From contig JAILDX010000038.1 of the NCBI GenBank assembly GCA_024688685.1, positions 62,001 to 126,000 of the forward strand: a DNA stretch of 64,000 nucleotides, given 5' to 3'. Positions 23,690 to 32,489 of the stretch are shown in pieces. The position numbers and the translations under genes were made by a program. Each line of letters opens with the position of its first letter. Positions within the stretch are counted from its first letter, which is position 1. The notes beneath the pieces are model-generated. The model was not told the DNA's origin, made no database searches, and saw nothing but the letters and a program-made list of their open reading frames with translations. This stretch comes from Saccharofermentans sp. (GTDB lineage: Bacteria > Bacillota > Clostridia > Saccharofermentanales > Saccharofermentanaceae).

Positions 23690-24665
23690 ATCTGACACTG
23701 ACTTCGCCGCTCATGACATTTGAGGATGATCCGTCATCGAATTTTACGAACAGAGAGAAATCGTCGTTCAGGGCAATGGCTCTGCCTTGCTTTTTTTCTC
23801 CGGTCGCGTAGTTTGATACGGTGACGTCGCGGCCGAGTGAGATGCAGCAGGAACGGTAAGTCTCAAGATATGATGGCTTTCCGGAAGGCCAGTCTGATAC
23901 GAGCTTATCCATTTCGAGGATGATCTGTGCGGCTAATCTTGCGCGGTCCAGATGAGATCCGTCAGTTCCGGCGGAAAGGGAAGTTGCAATATCTGCGATC
24001 TCAGCAGGGAACTCATCTGCTTTCTGATTGACATTGATGCCGATGCCGACGATTACATTGCTGACGAGTCCGATCTCGCCCTCAACAGAGAGTTCGGTAA
24101 GGATTCCGCAGACTTTGCGTGATCCGATAAACAGATCGTTGACCCATTTGATGGATGTCTCTATGCCAAAAGCTGACAGGATCGCATTATGAACGGCTAC
24201 GGCTGTCCACGCTGTGATCTCGCTCATATCTGAAAGCTCGCCGGATGGACGGATCAGCATCGAAAGGTATATTCCGGAATCCGAAGGGGATTCAAAACGC
24301 CTTCCAAGCCTGCCGCGCCCTCCTGTCTGCTCGTTTGCAATGATGCAGGTGCCTGACTCCGGATTGTCTTTTAGCATCTCCTTAAGTCGGTTGCTTGTCG
24401 AATCAATTGTAGAGAGACAGATAACATTTTTGCGACGCTCCTGAGGAAGATAAGAGTAAACATCTCCGGGAAGGAGCTTATCTGGACATGATAAAAGCCT
24501 GTACCCCTTGTTTGTGACGGAATCAATGACGCATCCGTCGCCTTTGAGAGCTTTAACAGCACCGTTTACGGCAGCTCTGGTAACTCCGAGACTGACGCTT
24601 ATGGCTTCTCCGGACACATATGAATCATTTGATCTAAGGATTGATAGCACTTCATCTTTTGTCAT
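23685..24665 (-). CDS. birA: Biotin-protein ligase and repressor
   Basis: A 326-residue bifunctional BirA. The N-terminal winged helix (about 1-60, 'VSGEAISVSLGVTRAAVNGAVKAL') is the DNA-binding part. The catalytic domain carries 'STIDSTSNRLKEM', the biotinyl-AMP loop 'GGRGRLGRRF', and 'IKWVNDLFIGSRKVCGILTE'. A C-terminal SH3-like domain ends in 'GEVSVRF'. It biotinylates carrier proteins such as acetyl-CoA or pyruvate carboxylase subunits and may repress biotin genes; none are adjacent. It is divergent from the HD-GYP gene. Confidence 0.95.
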   Translation of the reverse strand: MTKDEVLSILRSNDSYVSGEAISVSLGVTRAAVNGAVKALKGDGCVIDSVTNKGYRLLSCPDKLLPGDVYSYLPQERRKNVICLSTIDSTSNRLKEMLKDNPESGTCIIANEQTGGRGRLGRRFESPSDSGIYLSMLIRPSGELSDMSEITAWTAVAVHNAILSAFGIETSIKWVNDLFIGSRKVCGILTELSVEGEIGLVSNVIVGIGINVNQKADEFPAEIADIATSLSAGTDGSHLDRARLAAQIILEMDKLVSDWPSGKPSYLETYRSCCISLGRDVTVSNYATGEKKQGRAIALNDDFSLFVKFDDGSSSNVMSGEVSVRF

Positions 24666-24742
24666 AAAATGATTTTACCAAATAAACAGTAATAATGATA
24701 AAATAAATGTGTATATCGAATGAAACATATGGGGAGTAGTTG

Positions 24743-26470
24743 ATGTTAGGATATGCCATTCTGGCAACAGGTGTGCTCAGTGCGATTTTTACTGTATATC
24801 TGATGTTCAATGCAGCCAAGGGCATTGATCCTCTGTATGTGCTGTCATCATTCGTTATTACTGTAAGTATCTTTGGTTATTTCCTTTATGTTTCGGCCGG
24901 CAATTTTGAGAGCCTGATGTTTGGCAATGCAGTTGCGTACATAGGCGGTATATTCCTTCCGATGATAATGGTGTTTATGCTGTCGGATTTCTCAGGGGCT
25001 AAACTCCCGATATGGTTCAAACTGTTTATTGTTGCTGCCAATCTTGCTCTGTTTATTATTGTTCTTTTGTCTTTTAGGTTCCATTTTTACTATTCAACAT
25101 CTATTTTCGAACCGTCAGGCAACGTTCATCTTGTCAATACTCCGGGTCCGGGTTATTTTTTCAGACTTGTTATACTCGCAGTTGAAGTAATCCTCTGCAT
25201 ATTCTTTACAGTTCTTACTTTTATTGGCCGTAAGACTGCTTCATGGAAAACAATGTGGATCTTCCTTTCGTTTATGATCATTACAATAGTTGCTTATGCT
25301 GCTACGAGTATTGCTCATATCAACCACGGTTATGTCGCATTTGCGTATCTGATCTGCCAGCTCTCGCTTCTTTATACGATCAATAAGTTCCAGCTGTATA
25401 ACATAACTTCAAGCACGCAGGGAAGAGCAATGATTACTTTTGACAGGAAACTGAGACTGACCGGTTTTAACAGTCAGGCTGTTGCGATCTTCCCTGATGT
25501 AGGCAAGACCAGGATCGATACAGAGATAATATCTGACAGCTATACTCTTAACGAAGTAATGAGATGGATAAGGAAAAACCTTCCGACAACAAAGATCGGT
25601 TCTGTTATAACAAAAGATTTCATAATCAATGAAAACAGTCTCACAGACAATATGCACATCAAGTGCCGTTTCTCACCGTTGTCATTTGGGTTTGCCAAGG
25701 TTATCGCAGGCTATATGGTCGAGATCATAGATGAGACAGAACAGGTCAATAAGATCAATGAACTCAACCTTACAGGTGTTAAGCTCAAACAGGAGGCAGA
25801 CCGCCAGACAAAGAGAGCAGAGAATATGCAGGGATCGGTAATCCTCGGAATGGCGTCTATGATCGAATCCCGTGATAACTCCACAGGCGGTCATATCAAC
25901 AGAACGAGTGCATGCGTTCAGCTTTTTGTTGAGGAGATCAAGAAGACGGGCAAATACACGATGAATGACAACTACTGGTCCAATGTCATTAATGCAGCGC
26001 CTCTTCACGATCTCGGTAAGATTGCAGTCGATGACCGCATTTTGCGTAAAAGGGACGGTCTTACACCTGATGAATATGCTGAGATGCAGAGACATGCTGC
26101 AGTCGGTGCAGAGATCGTGCGTCAGGTCCTCGCCGATGTAGATGATAAGGAATTCGTCAGGATCGCTTCAAATGTTGCTCATTATCATCATGAGAAGTAT
26201 AACGGAACAGGATATCCTGAAGGCCTTTCCGGCAGAATGATACCTTTCGAGGCAAGGATAATGGCTCTTGCCGATGTTTTCGATGCGCTTGTAAGCAAGA
26301 GATATTATAAGGAGACCATGAGCTATGATCAGGCTTTCGATATCATCAGGAGAGATCTTAATACACATTTCGATCCTGAGCTCGGAAAGATCTTCCTTAA
26401 AATGAAAGACAAGTTGATCGCACTGTATGATTCTTTCCATGGAGTTGACGATCCGAGCATGCTCAAATAG
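24743..26470 (+). CDS. Membrane HD-GYP domain protein
   Basis: A 575-residue sensor-type protein. About seven membrane helices occupy residues 1-225, resembling the histidine-kinase 7TM N-terminal module. A PAS-like region follows at about 226-335, then a coiled-coil linker and a C-terminal HD-GYP domain with 'PLHDLGKIAV' and 'HYHHEKYNGTGYPEGLSG'. HD-GYP proteins commonly hydrolyse cyclic di-GMP. A TTG directly precedes the ATG; I chose the ATG, 6 bases after GGGGAG. It is not part of an obvious operon and is followed by the thrS leader. Confidence 0.88.
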   Translation: MLGYAILATGVLSAIFTVYLMFNAAKGIDPLYVLSSFVITVSIFGYFLYVSAGNFESLMFGNAVAYIGGIFLPMIMVFMLSDFSGAKLPIWFKLFIVAANLALFIIVLLSFRFHFYYSTSIFEPSGNVHLVNTPGPGYFFRLVILAVEVILCIFFTVLTFIGRKTASWKTMWIFLSFMIITIVAYAATSIAHINHGYVAFAYLICQLSLLYTINKFQLYNITSSTQGRAMITFDRKLRLTGFNSQAVAIFPDVGKTRIDTEIISDSYTLNEVMRWIRKNLPTTKIGSVITKDFIINENSLTDNMHIKCRFSPLSFGFAKVIAGYMVEIIDETEQVNKINELNLTGVKLKQEADRQTKRAENMQGSVILGMASMIESRDNSTGGHINRTSACVQLFVEEIKKTGKYTMNDNYWSNVINAAPLHDLGKIAVDDRILRKRDGLTPDEYAEMQRHAAVGAEIVRQVLADVDDKEFVRIASNVAHYHHEKYNGTGYPEGLSGRMIPFEARIMALADVFDALVSKRYYKETMSYDQAFDIIRRDLNTHFDPELGKIFLKMKDKLIALYDSFHGVDDPSMLK

Positions 26471-26472
26471 GG

Positions 26473-26500
26473 TTGACTTAAGCATCTTTTGTAGTAAACT
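26473..26500 (+). promoter_or_regulatory. Promoter for the thrS T-box leader
   Basis: TTGACT and TAAACT are separated by 16 bases, just after the HD-GYP stop and before the T-box RNA. Confidence 0.6.
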
Positions 26501-26506
26501 AATTGC

Positions 26507-26759
26507 CATAAAAGCTTTGACCGGGACACGTATGATCGGCAAATGCATTCTCCAGAGAGTAAGGTGCCGCTGGCTGGAAGCCCTTAGAATGTATCGTTCA
26601 TATACAACCCGAACAGCTGCAGGGGTAAACTGCTTAACGCAACTGACCTGAGCCGGACGACACCGTTACTGTCTAATTGAGTGGCATGATACATTTATCG
26701 TGCAATTTGGGTGGAACCGTGCAGCCATGCATCCCAAAGTATTGGGACATGGTTTTTTT
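26507..26759 (+). ncRNA. T-box riboswitch upstream of thrS (threonine)
   Basis: The 318-bp gap before thrS is a T-box leader sensing uncharged tRNA. The stem I landmark is 'AGAGAGTAAGGTG' with 'GCTGGCTGGAAGCC' following at about 26554-26584. The diagnostic T-box sequence 'AATTTGGGTGGAACCGTG' is at 26704-26721. A terminator then competes with the antiterminator. A Thr specifier (ACA or ACC) is plausible within 26604-26609; I did not fold stem I fully. The thrS gene downstream fits. Confidence 0.9.
26725..26759 (+). terminator. Regulated terminator of the T-box
   Basis: CCATG-(CA)-TCCCAA pairs with TTGGGA-CATGG with loop AGTA, followed by seven T. Its 5' arm follows the T-box sequence directly, as expected for the terminator/antiterminator switch. 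Confidence 0.85.
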
Positions 26760-26788
26760 ATTGCTCAAAAAAAGGAGGAAACAGCACA

Positions 26789-28579
26789 ATGTTTGATTTT
26801 GTAAACAATGAACAGGACAGAAAGAACTACAGACACACAACGTCTCACATCCTGGCACAGGCAGTTAAGAGGATCTGGCCCGAGACAAAGCTTGCCATAG
26901 GTCCTGCGATTGATGACGGCTTCTACTATGATTTCGATAAAGAGGGTGGATTCACCAATGACGATCTGAAGACTATCGAGGAAGAGATGAAGAAGATCGT
27001 TAAAGAGAATCTTCCTTTGGAGAGATTTGAGCTCCCGAGGGAAGAAGCTATAAAGTTTATGACAGACAGGAATGAGGATTACAAGGTGGAACTCATCAAT
27101 GATCTTCCTGAGGATGCTGTAATCTCTTTCTATAAGCAGGGCGATTTTACTGATCTCTGCGCCGGCCCTCACGTCGAGAGTACGGGTGTTATCAAGGCTT
27201 TCAAGCTCATTTCTGTAGCAGGCGCTTACTGGAGAGGTAATTCCAATAACAAGATGCTCACCAGGATCTATGGTACAAGCTATCCGGATAAGGGAATGCT
27301 CAAGGAATATCTGGACAGACTTGAAGAGGCTAAGAAGCGTGACCACAACAAGCTCGGCCGTGAACTCGAGTATTTCACAACAGTTGATTATATCGGCCAG
27401 GGTCTCCCGATCATTTGCCCAAAGGGTGCAAGAGTCATCCAGACACTGCAGAGATGGGTTGAGGACGTTGAGCAGGAGAGAGGATGCCAGCTCACGATGA
27501 CACCTTATTTCGCAAAGAGGGATCTCTATAAGATCTCAGGACACTGGGATCATTACCGTGACGGCATGTTCGTTATGGGCGACAAGGCAGATCAGGATGA
27601 TGAGACAAAGGAATGCTTTGCTTTAAGACCTATGACATGTCCTTTCCAGTATCAGGTATTCCTTAACAGACAGAGATCATACAGAGATCTTCCGATGAGA
27701 CTTACTGAGACATCGAAGCTTTTCCGTAATGAGGATTCGGGTGAGATGCACGGACTTATCAGAGTAAGACAGTTTACTATCTCCGAGGGTCACTACATCA
27801 TCAGACCTGACCAGCTTGAAGAAGAATTCAAGGAATGTCTCGATCTCGCGAAATACATGCTCGACACTGTAGGACTTCTCGATGACTGTACATTCAGGTT
27901 CTCACAGTGGGATCCTGCTAATCCGAAGAACAAGTATGAAGGTACAAAGGAACAGTGGGAGAAAGCACAGGATGCTATGGGCAAGATCCTCGATGATCTT
28001 GGTTTGACATATGATATCGGTATCGATGAGGCGGCTTTCTACGGACCTAAGCTCGATATCCAGTACAAGAATGTATTTGGTAAGGAAGATACTCTTGTTA
28101 CGATCCAGATCGATATGCTCCTCGCTGAGAAGTACGGCATGGAATATGTTGACAAGGACGGTTCAAGACAGATCCCTTATATCATCCACAGAACAAGTCT
28201 TGGATGCTATGAGAGAACACTTGCTTATCTTATTGAGAAGTACGCAGGCTGGCTGCCTCTCTGGATGGCTGATGAGCAGATCAGAGTACTTCCTATCTCT
28301 GATTCCCACTACGATTATGCTTTCGAAGTATGTGATGCTCTTAAGAAGAGAGGCATTAAGGCTACTGTCGATGACAGATCCGAGAAGCTCGGAAAGAAGA
28401 TCAGGGAAGCTGCCATCGATAAGGTTATCTATACAGCCGTTATCGGTGACCAGGAGGTTGCTGACAGGACTTGCGCTGTAAGTTCAAAGTTTGACGGCAA
28501 ACTTGGCTCGATGAGTATCGATCAGCTCGCTGACACAATGCTCAGGGAGATTAAGGATAAGGTAAGACACGAAGTATAA
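26789..28579 (+). CDS. thrS: Threonyl-tRNA synthetase without TGS domain
   Basis: A 596-residue class II synthetase charging tRNA-Thr. The editing domain is present ('HTTSHILAQ' HxxxH, 'DLCAGPH'). The catalytic core has zinc-binding 'PMTCPFQ', motif 2 'GEMHGLIRVRQF' and motif 3 'HRTSLGCYERTLAYLIEKY', and a C-terminal anticodon-binding domain follows. The usual N-terminal TGS domain of about 60 residues is missing: the chain starts almost directly at the editing domain. The ATG at 26789 has AAAGGAGGAA before it; the track's upstream start lies inside the T-box. Confidence 0.95.
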   Translation: MFDFVNNEQDRKNYRHTTSHILAQAVKRIWPETKLAIGPAIDDGFYYDFDKEGGFTNDDLKTIEEEMKKIVKENLPLERFELPREEAIKFMTDRNEDYKVELINDLPEDAVISFYKQGDFTDLCAGPHVESTGVIKAFKLISVAGAYWRGNSNNKMLTRIYGTSYPDKGMLKEYLDRLEEAKKRDHNKLGRELEYFTTVDYIGQGLPIICPKGARVIQTLQRWVEDVEQERGCQLTMTPYFAKRDLYKISGHWDHYRDGMFVMGDKADQDDETKECFALRPMTCPFQYQVFLNRQRSYRDLPMRLTETSKLFRNEDSGEMHGLIRVRQFTISEGHYIIRPDQLEEEFKECLDLAKYMLDTVGLLDDCTFRFSQWDPANPKNKYEGTKEQWEKAQDAMGKILDDLGLTYDIGIDEAAFYGPKLDIQYKNVFGKEDTLVTIQIDMLLAEKYGMEYVDKDGSRQIPYIIHRTSLGCYERTLAYLIEKYAGWLPLWMADEQIRVLPISDSHYDYAFEVCDALKKRGIKATVDDRSEKLGKKIREAAIDKVIYTAVIGDQEVADRTCAVSSKFDGKLGSMSIDQLADTMLREIKDKVRHEV

Positions 28580-28609
28580 CCCTTATCGTTTCAACTGAAT
28601 TACGGCAAT

Positions 28610-28648
28610 AAGACAAACAGGTTACAAATGCCTGTTTGTCTTATTTTT
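28610..28648 (+). terminator. Terminator after thrS
   Basis: A 12-bp perfect stem (AAGACAAACAGG with CCTGTTTGTCTT), 9-base loop, then ATTTTT. Confidence 0.88.
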
Positions 28649-28673
28649 GCCCAAATTTGCTATTTATAAACTG

Positions 28674-28679
28674 TATAAT
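28674..28679 (+). promoter_or_regulatory. -10 box for the NlpC/P60 gene
   Basis: TATAAT lies 44 bases before the ATG and just after the thrS terminator. No good -35 is seen. Confidence 0.4.
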
Positions 28680-28722
28680 GTAATCAACAAATTATGTGTT
28701 TAAGCAGAAAGGGGTGATAAAC

Positions 28723-29931
28723 ATGCAATACGATAACATGATCTCCAAGAACGTTGCTATGCGTATAGTCTCGTTTGTCACCGGGTGTGCCGTTACCGTT
28801 GCAGGATTTTCAGTGTCTCATCTTGGTGCTGCCGAGCAGATATCATTGCAGGTTCCTGTAGATCCGACGGTGATCAGTAATGAAAGATCGGTAATCGAAG
28901 ATGCTTCTCTTTGTCTGAACAGAGCTGTTCCTGAGCCTGAAGCCGACAGTCTTGATGACTACACGCTTTATCTTACAGGTGAACCGGAGAGTGAGTTCGA
29001 ATTTGATGGTACATACTATTATGTTAACGGAACTGATGTTCATCTCAGGAGTATTCCGAGCGCTAACAGTGAAGTCGTTGCCAATCTTGTTAATGAAGAG
29101 AAGGTTGTCCGCGTTTCTTATTATGGCAACTGGTCTTATGTAAGATCTTCGAGCGGAGCTGAAGGATATTGTTTCACATCGTTGCTTATTGATGAGGCAT
29201 CGGCTACTCCTACGCCGACACCTTCACCGACACCAACGCCTTCGCCAACGCCGACGCCTACAAGAGCGCCTGCAACACCAACTCCGGTACCGTCGACCAC
29301 ATCTTCTGTATCTGAATCTTCGTATTCTGCTATGCTCTATACGACGACAACGATCAACGCAAGATCAGGTCCGGGAACTAATTACAGGTCTATAACGAAG
29401 CTGCCCGGTGGTACGGCTGTCAATGTTGTAGCGCAGACATCAAATGGCTGGTATAAGCTTGATAGTGGCTATTATATCTCTGCATCTTATACAACATCTT
29501 CAGCGCCTTCTTCATCGTCATCTTCGTCATCATCAGGTTCTTCCGGCGGAAGCGCTACGCATGATACGAACGCGGCGTTTGCAGATTACGTAAAGTCGTT
29601 CCTCGGAATCCCTTACAGGTATGCAGCAAGTTCAGCAACTGCTTGCGATTGCTCAGGTCTTGTCAAGTATGTTTACGCGAATTACTACGGCATCAATCTG
29701 CCTCACGGCGCTAATTCGATGCTTAAGTATGGTACATCGATCGATCCTTCATCTGTACAGTGCGGAGATCTCGTGTTCTTCGACTACGACAGAGACGGCA
29801 GGGTAGACCACGTAGGTATCTACATCGGTTCGAATACTGTTATCCATGCATCCGAGTCCCGCGGCAAGGTTGTATCTACCGCATACTCGTCAATGACATA
29901 TGCAGTAGCTTGTGCAAGAAGAGTCCTGTAA
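28723..29931 (+). CDS. Secreted NlpC/P60 peptidoglycan hydrolase with two SH3 domains
   Basis: A 402-residue exported protein: N-terminal hydrophobic signal (about 12-36), bacterial SH3 domain 1 (about 90-155, 'VHLRSIPSANSEVVANL'), a Thr/Pro repeat linker ('TPTPTPSPTPTPSPTPTPT'), SH3 domain 2 (about 205-255, 'INARSGPGTNYRSITKL'), a Ser-rich linker, and a C-terminal NlpC/P60 cysteine peptidase. The catalytic Cys is in 'ACDCSGLVKYVY', the His in 'VDHVGIYIG', and a third polar residue in 'VIHASES'. Such enzymes cleave peptide stems of peptidoglycan. The ATG at 28723 follows AAAGGGGTG; the track's GTG start is less likely. Confidence 0.92.
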   Translation: MQYDNMISKNVAMRIVSFVTGCAVTVAGFSVSHLGAAEQISLQVPVDPTVISNERSVIEDASLCLNRAVPEPEADSLDDYTLYLTGEPESEFEFDGTYYYVNGTDVHLRSIPSANSEVVANLVNEEKVVRVSYYGNWSYVRSSSGAEGYCFTSLLIDEASATPTPTPSPTPTPSPTPTPTRAPATPTPVPSTTSSVSESSYSAMLYTTTTINARSGPGTNYRSITKLPGGTAVNVVAQTSNGWYKLDSGYYISASYTTSSAPSSSSSSSSSGSSGGSATHDTNAAFADYVKSFLGIPYRYAASSATACDCSGLVKYVYANYYGINLPHGANSMLKYGTSIDPSSVQCGDLVFFDYDRDGRVDHVGIYIGSNTVIHASESRGKVVSTAYSSMTYAVACARRVL

Positions 29932-29946
29932 ATTAAGACTGCTGAT

Positions 29947-31233
29947 TCAGAGTGCTGACAGAGCAACGATCGCTTCTGTCAGCACTTTTTTATTTGCCTC
30001 AAAATCATTTACGGTCATATGCTCATCAGCTCTGTGACACTGATCTTCCTGCCAGGGACACATAATGCCGAAAGCAATGGTGTTGGGCATGTGTCTTGCA
30101 TATGTTCCGCCGCCTGTAGCAATAGGCGAGATAAATTCTGTTCTATATGATTCTTGGAATCCGTCAAATCTGTCAATGTTATTCTTCCATACTTCCGTTA
30201 AGGCTTTGATCTCAGGTGTATCCTTTTTCTTGTAAAGAGGCCCCATGTGATTACGTACATCTACTGTAAGACCGTAAGGGGAGATAGCGTTCCTGAAATA
30301 CGCAATAATGTCGTCCATCTTAGCCGTAACGGGATATCTGATATCGATCACAAGTTCTTCGCCATTCTCATCTATCCTTAGTATAGCGGGATTTGCTGTA
30401 ACAAAACCGGAATCATCTTCTATTACACATCCTGTATAATCTGCATACTTTTTGCCAAAGATATGCTCACTGATATATCTGAGAAGTGGAGAGACTTCTA
30501 TAACAGAAGGATCCAGCTTCCCCATAAGATCCATGATCGCATTTATGCCGCCCTCGGGAACTGCCGCATGAGAAATCTTTCCCACGCCTTTATAAGCCTG
30601 TCCGTTAAATGATAGTGAAGCGTCATTGGGGACCATATTAGCCGCATTACCGGCATTAGCTGTAATGCCGGTATTTACACTGTCTGATATCTTTATCTGA
30701 AGGATTCCTTTCTCCGCATATATAACGGGATACTGGGAATCAGGAGTTATTGCCGTATCTGGCAGTTCTCCCTTTGCAGCGTATGTCTCGACACAATCGC
30801 AGGTCCTTTCCTCATCACTTCCGAGTATGAGCCTTATCCTGCACTGCGGTTCAAATCCGTTGTTCTTGAGATCTCTCATCGCGAAAAAGGATGCACACGC
30901 CGGACCTTTGTCATCTACAATACCGCGTCCGTATATGACGTCGTCTTTCACAGTCATTGCAAAAGGCTCGAAGGTCCATCCTTTGCCTGAAGGAACTACA
31001 TCAAGATGGCAGACGATACCTATCATCTTTGAACCGCTGCCGAACTCGACATAACCGACCTTATCATCGATGATACCTGTACTGAAACCCTCTTTTTGTG
31101 CTTCATCCAGAAAGAACTGCAGTGCCTTGCGCGGCATCCTGCCATAAGGAGCACCTTCTTCAGGGACACCTCCTACTGACGGTATAGATAAAAGGTTTGA
31201 AATAAATTCATTCTCATAAGCAGTCAGTGACAT
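29947..31233 (-). CDS. M20 family dipeptidase (PepV-like)
   Basis: A 428-residue zinc peptidase. Motifs: 'GIVCHLDVVPSGKGW' (first metal His and catalytic Asp), 'GRGIVDDKGPA' (bridging Asp), 'LGSDEERTCDC' (catalytic Glu-Glu), and near the C-terminus 'ADEHM' with the last His. This is the M20 layout shared by PepV-type dipeptidases and succinyl-diaminopimelate desuccinylases; the overall shape favours a PepV-like dipeptidase. The start at 31233 is chosen because GAGGT precedes it, whereas the track's longer start has no site. A terminator hairpin for the opposite gene overlaps its last codons. Confidence 0.87.
   Translation of the reverse strand: MSLTAYENEFISNLLSIPSVGGVPEEGAPYGRMPRKALQFFLDEAQKEGFSTGIIDDKVGYVEFGSGSKMIGIVCHLDVVPSGKGWTFEPFAMTVKDDVIYGRGIVDDKGPACASFFAMRDLKNNGFEPQCRIRLILGSDEERTCDCVETYAAKGELPDTAITPDSQYPVIYAEKGILQIKISDSVNTGITANAGNAANMVPNDASLSFNGQAYKGVGKISHAAVPEGGINAIMDLMGKLDPSVIEVSPLLRYISEHIFGKKYADYTGCVIEDDSGFVTANPAILRIDENGEELVIDIRYPVTAKMDDIIAYFRNAISPYGLTVDVRNHMGPLYKKKDTPEIKALTEVWKNNIDRFDGFQESYRTEFISPIATGGGTYARHMPNTIAFGIMCPWQEDQCHRADEHMTVNDFEANKKVLTEAIVALSAL
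29952..29991 (+). terminator. Terminator of the NlpC/P60 gene, inside the 3' end of the dipeptidase gene
   Basis: GTGCTGACAGA pairs with TCTGTCAGCAC and is followed by TTTTTT on the plus strand. The hairpin is encoded by roughly the last 14 codons of the convergent M20 gene. Confidence 0.8.
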
Positions 31234-31274
31234 ATATTTATACCTCATTTCTTGTGTTTGGCTTGAATACAATA

Positions 31275-31280
31275 ATTATA
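31275..31280 (-). promoter_or_regulatory. -10 box for the M20 dipeptidase
   Basis: TATAAT on the minus strand, about 42 bases upstream of the chosen start. -35 not evident. Confidence 0.35.
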
Positions 31281-31300
31281 TATTTTGCACCTGAATAATG

Positions 31301-31306
31301 TATAAT
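31301..31306 (+). promoter_or_regulatory. -10 box for the zinc-ribbon/SpoU pair
   Basis: TATAAT lies 31 bases before the ATG at 31337, back to back with the dipeptidase promoter. -35 not evident. Confidence 0.4.
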
Positions 31307-31336
31307 TGTTTTTAGCTATTTATTGGAGGAACGGTA

Positions 31337-32488
31337 ATGGAATTAAAGGGGTTATATTGTCCGTCATGTGCTTATCAGATATCTCAGGCAGATATCCAGT
31401 ATGGTAACTGTCCTTGTTGCGGTGTTGATATTACGGCTCTTGGAGCAGAGAATCTCAGGACTGAACGTAATGCTGACGGTACTGTTGATATAAAGGAAGA
31501 ATCCGGAAAGGTAATAGGTTCAGCTATACTTCCCAGAGGCGCTACATCGGTTGTTTCATACAAGTTCGACAGTCAGGATAAAGTCACTCCCAAGAAGCTT
31601 CGTATAGATCTTGCATGCCCCGGCGGCAGATCTATGTTCTATGAGAGCGGAACTGTTTACTGCCAGATGAAATCGGGCATATTTAATGATGCAAAAGGAG
31701 CCTTGGCGACTCAGCTCAAGGCTAAGAGAAGGAACTTCCTCAGTTCATCACAGTTCCTTGACAAGATGGCTGACCAGATTACAGGTGCTGCAGGAAGGAT
31801 CAGTGTAGAGAGGACGTCTGATTTTCCTTTCGAGGACGCAGGTTCAGTCCGCAATGTTTTCCTCAATGCGTCAGTGCTCGGTCTTAATAAGGCGATGAAC
31901 GAGAATCACGGAACAATCTTTACGCTTGATGATTTCTTCTTCGACGGTCTTGTTAAGATCTATACATACAGCGTAGGCAACTCATATAAGTATCTTACGC
32001 TCGGGACTATCATTACAGGTGATGAGATCTCCATGTCTTTGTCAACTGCTGCAAGTGTGGCTGATGCGCTTGAGACAACAAGAGATGTGACCGGAAAGAT
32101 CACACAGATAACAAATGCGTCACAGGGCTTTGTCGGCAATGTTGCAAGGACCGGGGCAAGAATGCTGGGTTTAGGTGCTATTTGCGCGATCCCGGGAGCC
32201 ATAAGCGGAGTTAACAGATTTATCAATAACAGCGGTATAATCGGTTTGCTGAATGAAGTCAAAGAGAAAGAACAGACTGATGATGACAGGAATGTTCTTA
32301 CTGCGGACGCGGCAGACGGCAGCAACGAGGGGTTTGGCGAACACAGAAAGAATTCCAAGATATCATATATCTCATGGGGATATGAACTCCTGGTCGGAAT
32401 GATCACTGACAGCCGTCCTGACGCAAGAGATATGGATGAATTCGAGACATTCGTAAAAACCCTTAAGTGCAATGAGAGTCTGAGCTGA
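31337..32488 (+). CDS. Zinc-ribbon protein of unknown function
   Basis: A 383-residue protein. Residues 8-29 hold a rubredoxin-like zinc ribbon ('CPSCAYQISQADIQYGNCPCCG'). The rest is mixed alpha/beta with no catalytic motif. One moderately hydrophobic stretch near 275-305 ('MLGLGAICAIPGAISGVNRF') could associate with a membrane. It is preceded by GGAGG and ends one base before a SpoU methylase gene, so they are probably an operon. It could be an RNA- or protein-binding accessory of that enzyme, but nothing in the sequence shows this. Confidence 0.7.
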   Translation: MELKGLYCPSCAYQISQADIQYGNCPCCGVDITALGAENLRTERNADGTVDIKEESGKVIGSAILPRGATSVVSYKFDSQDKVTPKKLRIDLACPGGRSMFYESGTVYCQMKSGIFNDAKGALATQLKAKRRNFLSSSQFLDKMADQITGAAGRISVERTSDFPFEDAGSVRNVFLNASVLGLNKAMNENHGTIFTLDDFFFDGLVKIYTYSVGNSYKYLTLGTIITGDEISMSLSTAASVADALETTRDVTGKITQITNASQGFVGNVARTGARMLGLGAICAIPGAISGVNRFINNSGIIGLLNEVKEKEQTDDDRNVLTADAADGSNEGFGEHRKNSKISYISWGYELLVGMITDSRPDARDMDEFETFVKTLKCNESLS

Positions 32489-32489
32489 T

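Noticed and set aside
26050-26060. AGGGACGGTCTTA resembling the REP-like core
   Set aside because: Only a short match within the HD-GYP coding sequence, with no inverted partner.
29205-29290. Repetitive ACGCCGACACCTTC-like DNA
   Set aside because: It encodes the Thr/Pro linker of the NlpC/P60 protein; not a CRISPR or separate tandem repeat.
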